A DNA stretch of 64,000 bases from Pipra filicauda. Taxonomy: Eukaryota > Chordata > Aves > Passeriformes > Pipridae. This document shows, piece by piece, positions 52,309 to 64,000 of the stretch; positions within the stretch are counted from its first letter, which is position 1; every line of letters starts with the position of its first letter. The position numbers and the translations under genes were made by a program. The stretch is from assembly GCF_003945595.2 (NCBI RefSeq), contig NW_024104665.1:1455651-1519650 (forward strand). The letters are read 5' to 3'. The notes below the pieces were generated by a model. The model ran no database searches. It worked only from the letters and a program-made list of their open reading frames with translations, and was not told where the DNA came from.

Positions 52309-54547
52309 CTTGGTTGAATTTCCAGATTCCAGTACTGTGGATTTGTGCTGTGGAATGATCCTGCTTGAGAAGGGAGGTTGGACCAGATGACTCGCTGTGG
52401 TCCCTTTTTGACTGATTTTGTGTCTCTAGCTGGAAAGAGCACTGTCAGCAATTTGGTGGCAGTAGAGGGAGAACTTTCTTGTTTCTTTAAACAGTGAAGA
52501 TTTACACCTCCTTCCTGAAGATAGTCTTCAGTGTTTAAACTAATCTCTTATTTTTTGTTGCAGTGGGCAAGGGGAGCACATGGTGGGTTATTTTGACTTA
52601 TTAAAGGAAGAATAGTATGTCAGAGGAATTTACCTTATTTGCCAGCTGATGGTTAACCATACGGTTGTTGAAGTTGCATTTAAACCTTTAAATGTCTTTC
52701 AGGATTTATTTTTTTAAGTTATTTTAAAACAATTTTGTATTAAATAGGAGTATTGTATTTCTAGAGACTTGCCCTCAGTTTATTTTCATTTAGTTGTAAA
52801 AATAAGCTGTTCTTTCTAGTGGCAAGCTTGAGTCATCATATAACTATAAACAGAGACACTATACAAAGTTTAGGTGGCATGGACAGTTGTCTCTTCTCAC
52901 GCTCCCTAATATACCACCATTTTCTAGCAGTGAATTCCAGAAATTAAATGGAAGAGGAAAAAACCCCATGTTTTTAGAAGTGGCAATGCATATGTAAAAT
53001 GAGTGAAGATTACACTTTCTTCCCAGTACCCATTGCTTGACTGAGTCAGTTAAGTCTTATTTATATCAGAGGGAAAAGAGAAAGTTTGCAGCACTGCCAC
53101 TGAAAGTATCACTGGATGACTCTGGTTTTCAAGGTCAAATTAAGTATTTACAATTGATGTTAGAAAGCCAGTGTATAATAAATAGACTAAAAGATTTTAA
53201 TGGTCACTGGAGATGCCTGCTTTTTGCTCTCTGTGATTTTTCCTTTAAATAGTGAAATATTTGTTGTAAACCAGGAAAAGTACTACAAAAAAGCATTATC
53301 TTAAACGTAGCTCAAGTCCTAAAGTATATTGTGTCATTTTCAAAAACTGATTATACTCATCTTTGTAGTCATACCTAAGACTTTTAAAACATTATTCAAC
53401 TGAACAATTTTAAATTGTTTTTTGTTTTCCTCTCTAGTTGTGGAACAATGAGGCCTGTGTATGTCATCATCATATTGCTTCATTAAAATATTTGTTCGCT
53501 CTGAGCCATTGCTTATTTCTCTCCCCAAGTGCTGAAATGTGCTTATCTTGGTTTCCTTTAGGTACCTCTACATTTCACTCCTTTTGATAGGAATAATCTT
53601 TCTTTGAATGGCAAGTTGAATTTCATATGTACTGCAAATCAAGTAAAAAACATGAAGAGATCTCTAAAACTACTGCAAGTTTGTCACCACTTTTCTTATG
53701 GTAGTGTTAAGGCCTGATCTGTGCAAAAACCTAGTTCAAAAGCAGCTGTCTGAAGGTTCTTCAGATGCAGAATTCTTTGTGATGCCATTAAGCAAATTCA
53801 GCTTTCTTAGTTCTTTGTGCTCTCCAGTTTTTCCTTTCCTGGTACAGATTTGTGTGACTGCTGGGACAAACTATTACTTGTTTTACTAAACGCTAATCCT
53901 ACTGTTAGAGTTGTTTTTATATTATAATGCTAAAGCAGAAAGTTGTAAAATTATCCTGATGGTAAATTGTGTTGCGTGGATGGAACTGTTCTATGTCCGA
54001 CCATGGTTTGTTCTACTTAGTACTGAGCTTGTCAGATCATCGTGAGTAAAACATGTGCTTTATTTCTAAAAATACAACAGAAAGAGTTACCTTGTCTCAG
54101 GTTTGGAGTCTTTTAGGAGATGGATGTAAGAGGCATTCAGCTTTAGGCTCTTAAATTAACATTTTCAAGTCTTATGTAAGATTAGTGCAATAAATATGAT
54201 TAAAGGGTTTTTTTAATTTTTTTTTTTTTATTTAAATTCTTACACTGAGGGAGATATTGATATGAGCATAGGTGTCTAAAGCCATTTTAAACTCTCTGGA
54301 ATATCATCTCTGGATTCTTGCAAACACTTTAAACCAGCCCATATTGTCCTGTGTTTTGTGCCTTACCTGCAGTCAGATGTTTTCAAAATGTTGAGCTAAT
54401 ATGGTCCCGGACACTTGTGTTTGGATGCCTAAATTATTTAGAAAAACACTAAAATGAGGACAACCAGAAGAAATATTCATGCTTGAGCTTTGAAATACAA
54501 ATGTAGCTTGTAATGGTCACTTACTGTAATAAACAGTTATAGAAATT

Positions 54548-55086
54548 GATTGCAGGAAACCTTGGTTTGGTTTAACGCCAACTGGCAACTAAACACAACT
54601 GTTCGCTCACTACTCCCGATGGGATGGGGAAGAGAACTGGGATTAGCAAACAAAGCAAAACAAGGAATTAATTCACCACTTCCCATGGGCAGGCAGGGGT
54701 CCAGCCATCTCCAGGACAGCTGGGCTTTATCAGACATAAGGGTGACTTTGGGAAGAAAAAACATCATCACTCCAAATGTCCCTCCTTCCCTCTTCTTTCC
54801 CCTCCAGTGTTATAGGAGCACGATGACATATAATATGGGATATCGCTTTGGTCAGCTGGGGTCAGTTGTCCTGGCTGTGTCACTTCCCAATTCCTTGTAC
54901 CCCCTCAGCCTCATTGCTGGTGGGGTGGTATGAGGAGCAGAAGAGCCCTTGGCTCTGTGTAAGCCCTGCTAAGCACTAACAAAAACATCTCTAGGTTATC
55001 AACACTGTTTTCAGCACAAGTCCAAAACACAATCCTATACTGCCACTGTGAAGAAAATTAACTCCATCCCAGCCCAAACCAGTACA
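54548..55086 (+). mobile_element. Solo LTR of an avian endogenous retrovirus
   Basis: About 540 bases resembling an LTR type I recall as abundant in bird genomes. Recognised blocks include gttcgctcactactcccgat, aagcaaaacaaggaattaat, cagccatctccaggacagct, a TATA-like tgttatagg near 54808-54816, gtcctggctgtgtcacttcc, gctctgtgtaagccctgct, gttatcaacactgttttcag and a closing block ending ccagtaca, the CA end expected of an LTR. The left end looks shortened. I see no gag, pol or env on either side, so it is a solo LTR. The family (probably ERVL-like) needs a repeat-library search. Confidence 0.75.
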
Positions 55087-55700
55087 AACATAAACTTTTA
55101 ACATTAAATTCTATTTTTTAATGTACTTACTTGCCTTATTAAAAAAAAATGCATTGCCTTAGCATAGGATTTTTTTGTTTGTTTTTAAGCTTTCTTTATT
55201 GTCAGTATTGTAGATGCCAGAATAATTCTGAACTGAGTTATGGTCTGATATGAACCTGTGCATGTGTCAGGTGAGGCTGTGGGCTGTCCATGAGACTTGG
55301 AGGATTATTATTTTCTATTTTGTTTTTCTTGTTCCATCTCTCCACAAAACATGCCAAGAAAAGGAGGGGTATGGGGGTGTCTACAGCAAGATAGACTTAA
55401 AGTAAATGGAACTGGGTTTGAAGAAGTTGGTTATATCAGGGTGTGTTGTTATATCACGTTTGTGGAAAGAACTATTAGAATTGAAATGAACTACACACAG
55501 GCATGATGAAAAAAATAGTAGTGTTGCATTTGGAGAGAACTGTGGTTGCCATGAGGATGCAGGCAGGCTTCATTTTGAAATAGTGTCTGTAGGTTGGTTG
55601 AAAAAATGGTTATTATTGGTAGAGCAGATGATGTCATCTGTTGTAGGTAGCTACATGAAATACTACCTCATTCTGAGGTTCTGTTGTTTAGTTTCTGACA

Positions 55701-55779
55701 AGTAAACTTGGTTTTGCAGATGATGGATAGTAAAGTATGTATGTATGTAAAGTACACTTGGTTTTGCAGATGATGGATA
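55701..55779. repeat. Tandem duplication, 50-bp period
   Basis: A 29-base word at 55701-55729 recurs at 55751-55779 with one mismatch (a versus c at its fifth base); both contain acttggttttgcagatgatg. A short TATG repeat fills the gap. Beyond the 29 bases the two units diverge. Confidence 0.85.
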
Positions 55780-56635
55780 ATTTGCCAGGTAGAAAATTGC
55801 CAAATCTTAGAGAAGTTATTAAAGGGTCTATGTTTTTGCACCCATTATTCAGAGACACTTTTTGCCCTTTCTGGAATGCTAGAGGAAGTACAGATTCAAG
55901 TTCCCTATGTCCAAAGAATCCACTAGGAAAGCAGATTTCAGCCACTGAGATCCCAGGGTAGCTGTTTTGAAGAGCCTGTCATTGTTAGCAAGGCTCAAAC
56001 GTGTTAGCAAGCACTGTGAACATTGCTCTTTAACTCTCTATGTGACTCCTTCTAGTATCTGCTTTTATTTCTTCCTATCTTGCTTAAAATAGAAATAATT
56101 TTAAATCCTACTTAAACATGAAAATACAGTGCATTTGTTGTCAGTATCTAATAAGGTTAACATAGTGGAAGACAGTAGGTTTTTTTCAGTTTTCTTAGAC
56201 TGTGATTTTGCAGTCTTAGACTGCAATTGTATTTAGTAAATTTCTGTTCATAGAAAGTATGTAAAAGTTTTAGTAATAATAATATTGGCAACAGAAAATG
56301 AAAACCAGAACTGGTCAACAAGCAAGCAAGAAAAAACAGATGAAAGAGGATGAAAAAAGAATGAGTAATATCAGGATTGTTTTTAAGCTATGTGAAAGAC
56401 ATCAATGCGTAGTACAGTAGGAGAGGAGCATAATTTTTAAAGAGTTAAAGTAGAAGTGTATAATTCAAAATACTTAATATTCTGTCAAGTTACATAAACT
56501 GTAGTCTTGTTAAACTCATCTTTTCTTTGAAATACTAAAGGAGGTTGCTAAGGGGTGGGGGGGATGTCAAGTGAAATGGCTGCAATGATGTTATGCAACA
56601 GAGTTAATTTCGACCTACGCTCTGCTTCTCTGCAG

Positions 56636-56762
56636 AAGAAGTTGAAGAAGAGTCTGAAACTACAATTGAGGTTGATTTGACTGATAAACAGAAGCATCAG
56701 TTGAAGCACAGAGAGCTTTTCCTTTCTCGCCAGTATGAGTCCCTTCCGGCAACACATATCAG
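56636..56762 (+). CDS. MTA3: MTA3 coding exon 4
   Basis: Encodes (K)[20 protein letters not shown], then [20 protein letters not shown] and IR (residues 64-106, both ends split). Acceptor tctgcttctctgcag, donor gtaaga, phase 2. Joining to exon 3 gives AKEVEEESE, close to the AKEIEEESE I recall in human MTA3. The acidic patch followed by the strongly conserved [21 protein letters not shown] is within the BAH domain region. The next exon, expected to start with GKCSV, is not found before the window ends, so MTA3 is cut off here after about 105 codons of roughly 500-600. Confidence 0.96.
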
Positions 56763-58579
56763 GTAAGAAGCAGTAGATACCATTTCTCTGCGTGTTCTGC
56801 TGGGATGGATTGCCTGCCAGTAGCCCACCTGCCTGAACACGTCAGCCTTTGTCTTGCAAAAGGGTATAATTGATCTTACCTGAGTTGGGTCAGATTGTCC
56901 CGTGAACTGCTTTACAAGCACCTTTGGTTTTTCCTTCTGTTACTTGATGTTTGAGCCTTAGAAGAGACAAGAGTCTCAGAGCTCTGGCTTGTCAATTAGA
57001 GCAACAGTTGATAATTTGGTATAAAATCAGTCTGTAACTACTTTGGGAGAGTTCTTTTTTTAATCTACTGGCCAAAGGAACTTTGACCATTTTGTCTGGC
57101 CAGGAAAATTGCAGATGGGTTTGGAAAGGAGGCAGTGGCTCAGTGATCAGATCTGCACTTTAGGGCTGCACACACTTTGAAGTAAAATTACCTCAGTTTA
57201 CTTCAGTAACTGTGAAGAAGTCATGATTCTTTGGCTAAATGTTGCAAAAGCATTTCAAGTATCGTTTTAAATTGCCCTAATGCTAAAGTAGAAAGAAGCT
57301 TGCTAAAGCTCAAAAAGTATTTGTTGACTTGTGTCTGTAACTGATGCAAATACTCATGTCATCTCTGATTTAGTAGTCAAGAAAGATTTTTTGTGTGTGT
57401 GTGTGTTGGTACGGGGGGATAATGAACCTAGAAATGGAAAAGAGCACAGTGACAAGGGGGAGTGTACCTAAGTGTGAAACAAGGTTTCTTACGTTGCATT
57501 CTGAAGGAATTTTCATTTTCTCATTCCATCCAACTCCCATCAGCTATTTCAGGCCATAAATGTCTAGAAGCCACCAAAAAGAAGTATATATTATCCAGTA
57601 GGAGAAACACTTTATATGTATATATGATGTATTTTCTCTCTTATTGGCAGATGTGTTGCTTATCTCTCTCACTGACAACACGAAACCTGCAAGCTGGAAA
57701 TTTTTGTCTTAATTTCCCATGCTTGATTCAGATACTTGTTCTGACTTTGAGAAAGTCGTTTAACTGTCACATCTCTGCTGCTCCAGCTATAGCATGGAGA
57801 TAATAATCCTGTGCAGTTTCTTTTCCTTACTTTGACATTTAGATATTGAAATAAGGTATTCTCTTTGCAGAGGGAAGATTACATAGAAGAAGTATTGTAA
57901 AGGTCTTTTCACCTCACAACTCAGGGAGCAAATGCAATAGAGGTTCTCCAGCATATACTTCACAAAGAAGGCAAAAAACCATGTGAATTCATAGTACATG
58001 CTGCACAACACAGCAGGCAAATGCAGAGTGATGACTTGCATCTACTTTTCAGAACAGATGAATGTTGTAGGGCTGTACTGTCACGAGTTACTAAGACCTT
58101 TACCAGATGAATTCTGGAACAAGCTTGATGTAGACTAATGGTGTTTTAACAACCTTAACTCTGTTTTAAAAGGAAACAAGAAGGAAAATACGCTGCAAAG
58201 TATTTCTTATTTAGCTTTTTAGCTTACTAATGTTCACATTCTGTGATTCTCAGTAGTTTTCATAACTTTTATCAGTTAACTTTTCCAGTAAATGTTGTAG
58301 AAATATTGTGAAAGTGGTACTCCTCTGTCTCCCATCAGTACTCAAGAATATTCAAGGATGCAGATTTTGCAGCTTCTCTGTGAACAGTTTGATGACTGTT
58401 GTTGTGAAATTTTTTTCCCAGTCGTGGATTTGGGATTTCACTTATTGAAAGTCTGCTACCTTGTGTCCTGTCACTGTGCTTCTCTGAAAGGAGCCTGGCT
58501 CCATCTTAGTTATCCATCTTTTTATTAGGTAATGGAACACAGCAGTAGAATTTCTCTGTTTAGTTCTTATACCTTAAGA

Positions 58580-58885
58580 GTGAACAAATCCAGTTTAATA
58601 TAATCTGCAGACTTGTTAAAAGTGTATTCAGGTTATTGAAGATATTAAACTGTTGGTCCCAGGGTCAGAAACTTGGGGATGACCCCAGTTGCCAGCTGGA
58701 CTTAGTATCACTCATTACACTGAGGGTCCAGCTAGTTTTTTTCCAGCTTATTGTCTACTTACCTGGTCCATATGTTTCCAGTCTGGTTAAAGGACACTGG
58801 AACACAATGCAGACCTTACTGAAGACAGGGTGGATGACATTCTCTGACTGTCACTGGGCTATGAAGCCAGTTGTCTCCATATAGA
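58580..58885 (-). mobile_element. CR1 LINE internal (RT-region) fragment
   Basis: Plus strand matches the reversed CR1 reverse-transcriptase region: ataatctgcagacttgttaa, then ttgaagatattaaactg, ggtcccagggtcag, ccagttgccagctggactta, and later blocks ending near a degenerate 'attctctgactgtcactggg'. Lacks the 3' tail, is diverged and cannot code. Minus orientation. Confidence 0.82.
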
Positions 58886-61056
58886 AAGCAAGCAGATACT
58901 TGTGCAATAAAACTCTGCATAGCTCCATGTCAGGCCTTTGGTCTTGGCACCTGCAGTTGTAGCCCCTAGATAGGAACAATTGGATTTACAGGATAAAATA
59001 AATGGTATAGTGTTATAGAGATTGGTGGTTGGAAATCAGTTCTCTCAAGAGTAAGAACGCAAAAAAATCAGTCCCTTTGGAAGGAAGAGGGGAAAGCCAA
59101 AGCTGATTTTAAGAGAATGGAAGAGGGTTTTTGCAGCTACAGATCTTGAAATTTTACTGACATCTTCAGCCAAGAAAAGAAACTGAGTTTGGTTGCCTTT
59201 GTGTTGCAATTTAGGGGAATAAATGTATTTTACCTGGTATGGTTTTATTTAATTTTTACTAATACAGTTTTCCTGCTTTCATTTTGTCTTTTTTCTTTTC
59301 TTAACTTTGCTCTTTTTACATTTTTCAAACTGAATAGTAGAGGAAATTATACTTCTACCCCTCTAAAAAACTCTGTCACTGAGGTTACTTTTGTTCTAGT
59401 TCATGATTACAAATACGGTGATGTCTCATTTATATATATCTGGTGCTATTACTTCACAGTTGAGTTACCTTGTTGTTATTTTAGTAGGTTAGATTTCTTT
59501 GGTGTGTATGTCTAACTCTGAAGCTCTTTGGTCTGCAACTCTGAGCTTTGAATAATTCTGATGTAATTTGTTTGCTCTTGAATTACTGAAATACAGTTTC
59601 ATTCCTTATTCTGATACTTTTTATATTGCTATATACATTATATGTAACTCTTTTGATATGTAATTTGTTTTGTTAGAAATACTGGGACTTTTCAGACTTC
59701 ATCTTGTTTCCCCTTTACATTAGGTGTCACTATGCCATTTCAGTACCTTTAGGGAGTGGCATTAGTTTTGGCATAGAAGAAAAATCCAGATTTAGAAAAT
59801 AATTAGAAACAGGTAGTGTAGTAGTAATTAAAACATGGCAATGCTGCCTTGTGGACAGTGTTCTTGCCATGGAATGTGTTTAAGTGCAATTGTCTAGATC
59901 AGTGCAGCACTGTTCTGGAGTCATGATGTGGGGTAGAGTACAAGCTGATGTACTGGTTTGGGGATCAAAGACAGGGTTTGTTACCTTGGTGCCTACTTGT
60001 CAAGTTATAAGTGAAACTGTTGTCTCTCCTGTCTGCTCAAATGTGTGAGGTCAGTTAACACCCCTCCAGTGGATTATCTCCTTCCTTCCTAATCCCTGCA
60101 TGTTACAGATGCAGTTTTGCCAGGCTCTGTAATCCCCATGTGTCCTTGTAACAGTTATACTGCCAGCCAGACTCACTGAGCCACTCTCCTTCGCTAATGT
60201 CATGCGGTGAATGCTCCCAGGATTTGTGCAGGTGGCTCCTATAAGCAATGCCAGTCCCAGAGAGGGGCTGAGTTGGGCCAGTGCTGTGTACTTTAACTTG
60301 GCATTTCAGAGATTTGAGCATTACCAAGTACAGCATTTTGGAAAGGCATGAGAAGGCACTGGGGGGGGAAAATGGTGAAAGTTGTCAGAAAGTTGAAATT
60401 GTTTGCCAGTGTTGTAAAATTCATTATAAAACTTAGCACATGGTAAAAATGGGTCCTTTGTATAAAAATCTGCAAATGGTTATCTTGTTGGAGATGCACT
60501 GAGTTATCTGACTTCTGACATGGGCTTTAAATTTACTTTTCATTCTTAAGCTCTCAAGAGTTAAAAGGTGTTAAACATGTTTAGATTGTTATGAAAGATT
60601 TACATTAACTTCTGAGATCCTTTGTAACTGCTCTTAAATTTAATACTTATATGAGTTGTGTAGAAGAGAATTTATTTATCCATCAGAGTTCATCTTACCA
60701 TTTTCAGTATCTTTGCTTAGTTCTTGTTTGCTAATAACTGTGTTTCAGTCTTGGGGTTGTGGATTTTTTTATGTTGGTTAATTATTATTATTTTTATTAT
60801 AATACTTTTAAGTGTTTGGAAAGCATACATAGTCCAAACATTCTCAGATATCATAATAAAATCAGGCTATCTTTTGGGCTACTTTATACTGCAAGAACAA
60901 TCCCCACCCACCTAAAAATTTAAAAAAATATATTTCTTTTTGAATTTATGCAAAATAAAAAGGCTCATATACAGCTTATTTGACTAAAGTCAAAACAGCT
61001 TGAGAATGGAGAACAGTTTCAGGCTGATGGCCATTTGTAAACAGGAAAGAGGATTT

Positions 61057-61088
61057 CAAATATAATTATTATTATATAATTATATTTG
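61057..61088. repeat. 12-bp AT-rich inverted repeat
   Basis: Arms caaatataatta (61057-61068) and taattatatttg (61077-61088) around an 8-base AT loop, in MTA3 intron 4. Confidence 0.8.
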
Positions 61089-63164
61089 GTTGCTCTTATA
61101 TTGGTAATTTAGTTGATATGATTGTCTGGGTTTTTGTTAGGGATAAAGAATAAGCTACTAGTTTGTCAAAAGCCTTTCTGAGTTACAGTGGGGTTACAAA
61201 TATTTATCTTAAGGAAATAAAAATTAAATTTGCTAAATTTAATTTACTGAATTACTTCTTTCAACAACATTTCTGGTAAGTTAGAATATAGGCTTTTAAG
61301 AGTCCTATCCTGGGACCAAAAAGAGTGGTATTGTAATGACCTCTTCCATTGTTCTTTTATCTGATTCAGGCCACACAATTATGTGCAGGGACTATTGATG
61401 TGATCCCAAGTGTTTGTTCTTGCATTAAATTGTATGTTGCAGAGAGAAGTCCATGCTTGGTTGAAAAATTTTCAAGTTGTGGATAATTTACCGTAATCTT
61501 TAAAGTTTTATCAGTTGCTAATTATGTGTGTTTGCACCACTCTGCTTTTTCTTTTTTCTTCTTAGAGACTGTTTGCACTGAGTACTTTTTTGCGTTTCTT
61601 GGGCACAATGCTGAAATTCTTGCTGAGCTTGATTTCTGGACTCAACATGGCTGCATATGATGCCTGTGCATTATGTGGATGTTCTTCATTATGGGGATTG
61701 TTCAAATAACTAGTAAATCTACACCCTAATATTTAATGGGGGATTTTTATTCAAATTGCCCTTGCATGGACTAAGTATCTCTTACACTCTTAGAGGATTA
61801 TATTTGTTGCTTGACATAAGCAGCAAATTCAAATTTTCTATATACCTATGACTTTTAATTCAGAAAAGCTTTCTGACCTTTGATTCTGAAATCTGTTCGT
61901 ACATACCCTTTATTTAAAAAACTAACAAACAAAAGACAAAAAAACAAAAAAGAAACCTCCAAACTATCTTAAGATGCTCTTGGCATGGTTTATTACTTCT
62001 GTTCCAACACAGAAAGGACTTCATGAGCCCTTTAAAGATTGTGATTGCATAAGGTAATTTTATTAAAAGCTGATTAATATGATTGTGGAGAATGTGATTA
62101 TTGTTTCAGAATGCCTGTGCATATGTGACACTAGAGTGTCCAAATAGTCTGATCATGAGAAGAGTTCTTTAATTTTTATTAAGAAATTTGGAGCCTCTGC
62201 ATATTCTTACATGTAAGAATAAAAAAAAAGTGGACTTAAACTTCCAAAGTGTCAAACTGTAAGAATCTTTGTTTCCCTCTTTTGACATTATTGTGATCTG
62301 TAATGCAGTCTAGAACACAGTGTCTGGTTTTTTTGGTTTTGGTTGGTTGGTGATTTTTTTTGTGTGTGTGTGTTTTATTTTGGGGTTTCTGGGGTTTTTT
62401 TGATTGTTAAATAATACCCTTGCTCCTGGGTAGATTAAAGTAACTTTGATGGGCACCACTTTGTAGATGTCTCAAAAAAAGCAGCATGAGAATGTGTAGT
62501 TTGTAAGAACATGCTGTGCTTACAGACTGTAAGAGTGCGATGCTTTTTAAATGTGTTGTAAATGACTCAGTTTTATCATGCAGCTTTCTTTTTTGCTGTT
62601 CTTTCTTCTTCGTGATCTTGTCAGGACTCACTAATATTGATACCTCAAACTACTAAGGTACAGAGAAGTAGTTTTTTTCTGAATGTGGGATTCCTTTACT
62701 AAAATGCAACAAATGATCCGAAGCTCAAGACAGATAGGTCAGATGAGCCTTATAAGCCTGATTTATTTTTTGGCATAAATCAGACTGGATAAGGAGTGAA
62801 TTTGCTTTGCATAGACACGTGCTTACCTGATCATTTGGATTGTTGAGCAAAGTCTTCTTCCATTCTGGATTGAGTTTGTTTGGGGCACAGGGACTTTTGA
62901 AGCATATCTGACTTTTTTTTCCTTTTTTTTTCCTTTTCCAACACAATTAGAAATAGCCTGATAGGAACTAAGATGAAAATTCAGTCTAGACCAGAATCCT
63001 GTTTTCAGATGTGGTCAACAATCAGTACTAGTAACAGTGTAAGAAAAAGTGTATTTATTGGTGGAAGACTGTTTCTTAAATACCTGAAAATCAGTATATA
63101 TTTCCCCGTGGTGATACAATTGCAAAGCAAGAGCCGTTCATAAGATGCAAAAGTTTTAAGTTCA

Positions 63165-63267
63165 GTTGCACGGAGTGATTTGCATTGGTTCTGACCTGGG
63201 GGACCTTCCAATGGACTTGATGATCTTAAAGATCTTTTCCAACCTGAGTGGTTTCCTGATTGTATGA
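63165..63267 (+). mobile_element. CR1 LINE 3'-tail fragment
   Basis: Ends with the CR1 tail words atggacttgatgatcttaa, agatcttttccaacctgagt and a degenerate terminal repeat (ttcctgattgtatg). Plus orientation; the 5' boundary is unclear. Confidence 0.8.
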
Positions 63268-64000
63268 AAAATCATTCTTAACCAACCTTCTCTGTTTTTG
63301 TTCAATTTATGTGCATCGGCGCTGCTGTGCTAAAATGTAACATTTTTACTTTTTAGCACGAATTAATCCCTAAAGAAAAAATATCAATTACATGAGTTTC
63401 CTACAATAGTGTATAGAAGGTACACATATACAGTTATGCTTGTTTTGAGATGTTGAAATATGTAGTTTTACTGTGCCCACACCAAGAAAATATTTACCTT
63501 TTAATTACTTTTCAATCCATGTCAGTTGTGCACAATTTCTCCAAGAGACTGTCTGTAAATCCTACCAATTTGGAGTGCTCAAAATCAGTACTCCAGCTCT
63601 AATCAAGATTAAAACTCTGAATTTTTTGACTAAAACCCACATGTATTGTAAAAACCCTGGGCCATCTGTATGATCTATGCATATGTTTAGATGCCAGGCA
63701 TTTACTAGTTCATTTTGATGTGCATAAAACAATTTGCTGTTCATTCTGTTTTTAGTTTTATTTGATCAAGAGTGTGTTAATCAGGTAATATCAAGTTTAT
63801 TGGTTTATCTTGTGGCCACAGATACACAATCTTGTACTCTTTAGGAGATTGGTATCGTTTTGTCAGACACAGATGCCAGTAGCAGTCACCAATCAGATGG
63901 TTTCTGTTAGTTGTTTTTTTTCCTCATGTTTGAAATGACCCTGTAAATGAACAGAGGCAATTAGTATGAATCAATGCAATGCAAATATTTTTTGTCAATT

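Larger units (their letters stand above)
37774..56635 (+). other. MTA3: MTA3 intron 3
   Basis: 18.9 kb intron, donor gtaagt and acceptor tctgcttctctgcag. AT-rich, with CR1 remnants at about 41155-41272, 41937-42030 and 51412-52308, an LTR at about 54548-55086, a 26-base T run at 44606-44631 and a partly duplicated 50-bp unit at 55701-55779. No additional coding exon recognised; the many short frames have no family resemblance. Confidence 0.85.
56763..64000 (+). other. MTA3: MTA3 intron 4 (open at right edge)
   Basis: At least 7.2 kb of AT-rich intron. Holds a CR1 fragment at about 58580-58885 (minus), another CR1 tail at about 63165-63267 (plus), an AT-rich 12-bp inverted repeat at 61057-61088, an 18-bp palindrome at 62203-62220 and GT-rich tracts near 57391-57405 and 62322-62400. 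No coding exon recognised. Confidence 0.8.

Noticed and set aside
1..64000. CRISPR arrays, bacterial operons, tRNA or rRNA genes
   Set aside because: None seen. The window is vertebrate nuclear DNA and the repeats present are CR1, LTR and simple repeats.

Overview
The window looks like a piece of a bird nuclear chromosome. It is AT-rich, has split vertebrate genes with canonical GT/AG introns, two sharp CpG islands, many CR1-type LINE 3' ends and one LTR of a type common in bird genomes. Two genes are recognised by protein sequence: KCNG3 on the minus strand, complete in two coding exons, and the first four coding exons of MTA3 on the plus strand. They lie head to head with about 19.7 kb between their start codons. 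From memory this matches the KCNG3-MTA3 neighbourhood of human 2p21.

Layout. 1-5164 lies downstream of the KCNG3 stop codon and holds its 3'UTR, whose end is uncertain. 5165-5810 is KCNG3 exon 2, 5811-13341 its intron, and 13342-13997 coding exon 1 inside a CpG island of about 12.99-14.9 kb. About 14.9-33.0 kb is intergenic, with two CR1 remnants, simple repeats and some unexplained stretches. A second CpG island (about 33.04-34.32 kb) covers MTA3 exon 1 (33707-33734). MTA3 exons 2, 3 and 4 follow at 35784-35851, 37680-37773 and 56636-56762. The 18.9 kb intron 3 and the open-ended intron 4 hold CR1 copies and one LTR. The rest of MTA3 lies beyond the right edge.

Function. KCNG3 encodes Kv6.3, an electrically silent potassium-channel subunit that modifies Kv2 channels. 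MTA3 encodes a subunit of the NuRD chromatin-remodelling complex. They are neighbours with separate promoters, and nothing seen here suggests a joint function.

I found no convincing undescribed system. The best leads are a tyrosine-to-cysteine difference just after the KCNG3 selectivity filter, paired hairpins in the KCNG3 3'UTR, a 17-bp inverted repeat in intergenic DNA, a four-run G-quadruplex motif by the KCNG3 start, and an unidentified exon-like frame at 21296-21481.
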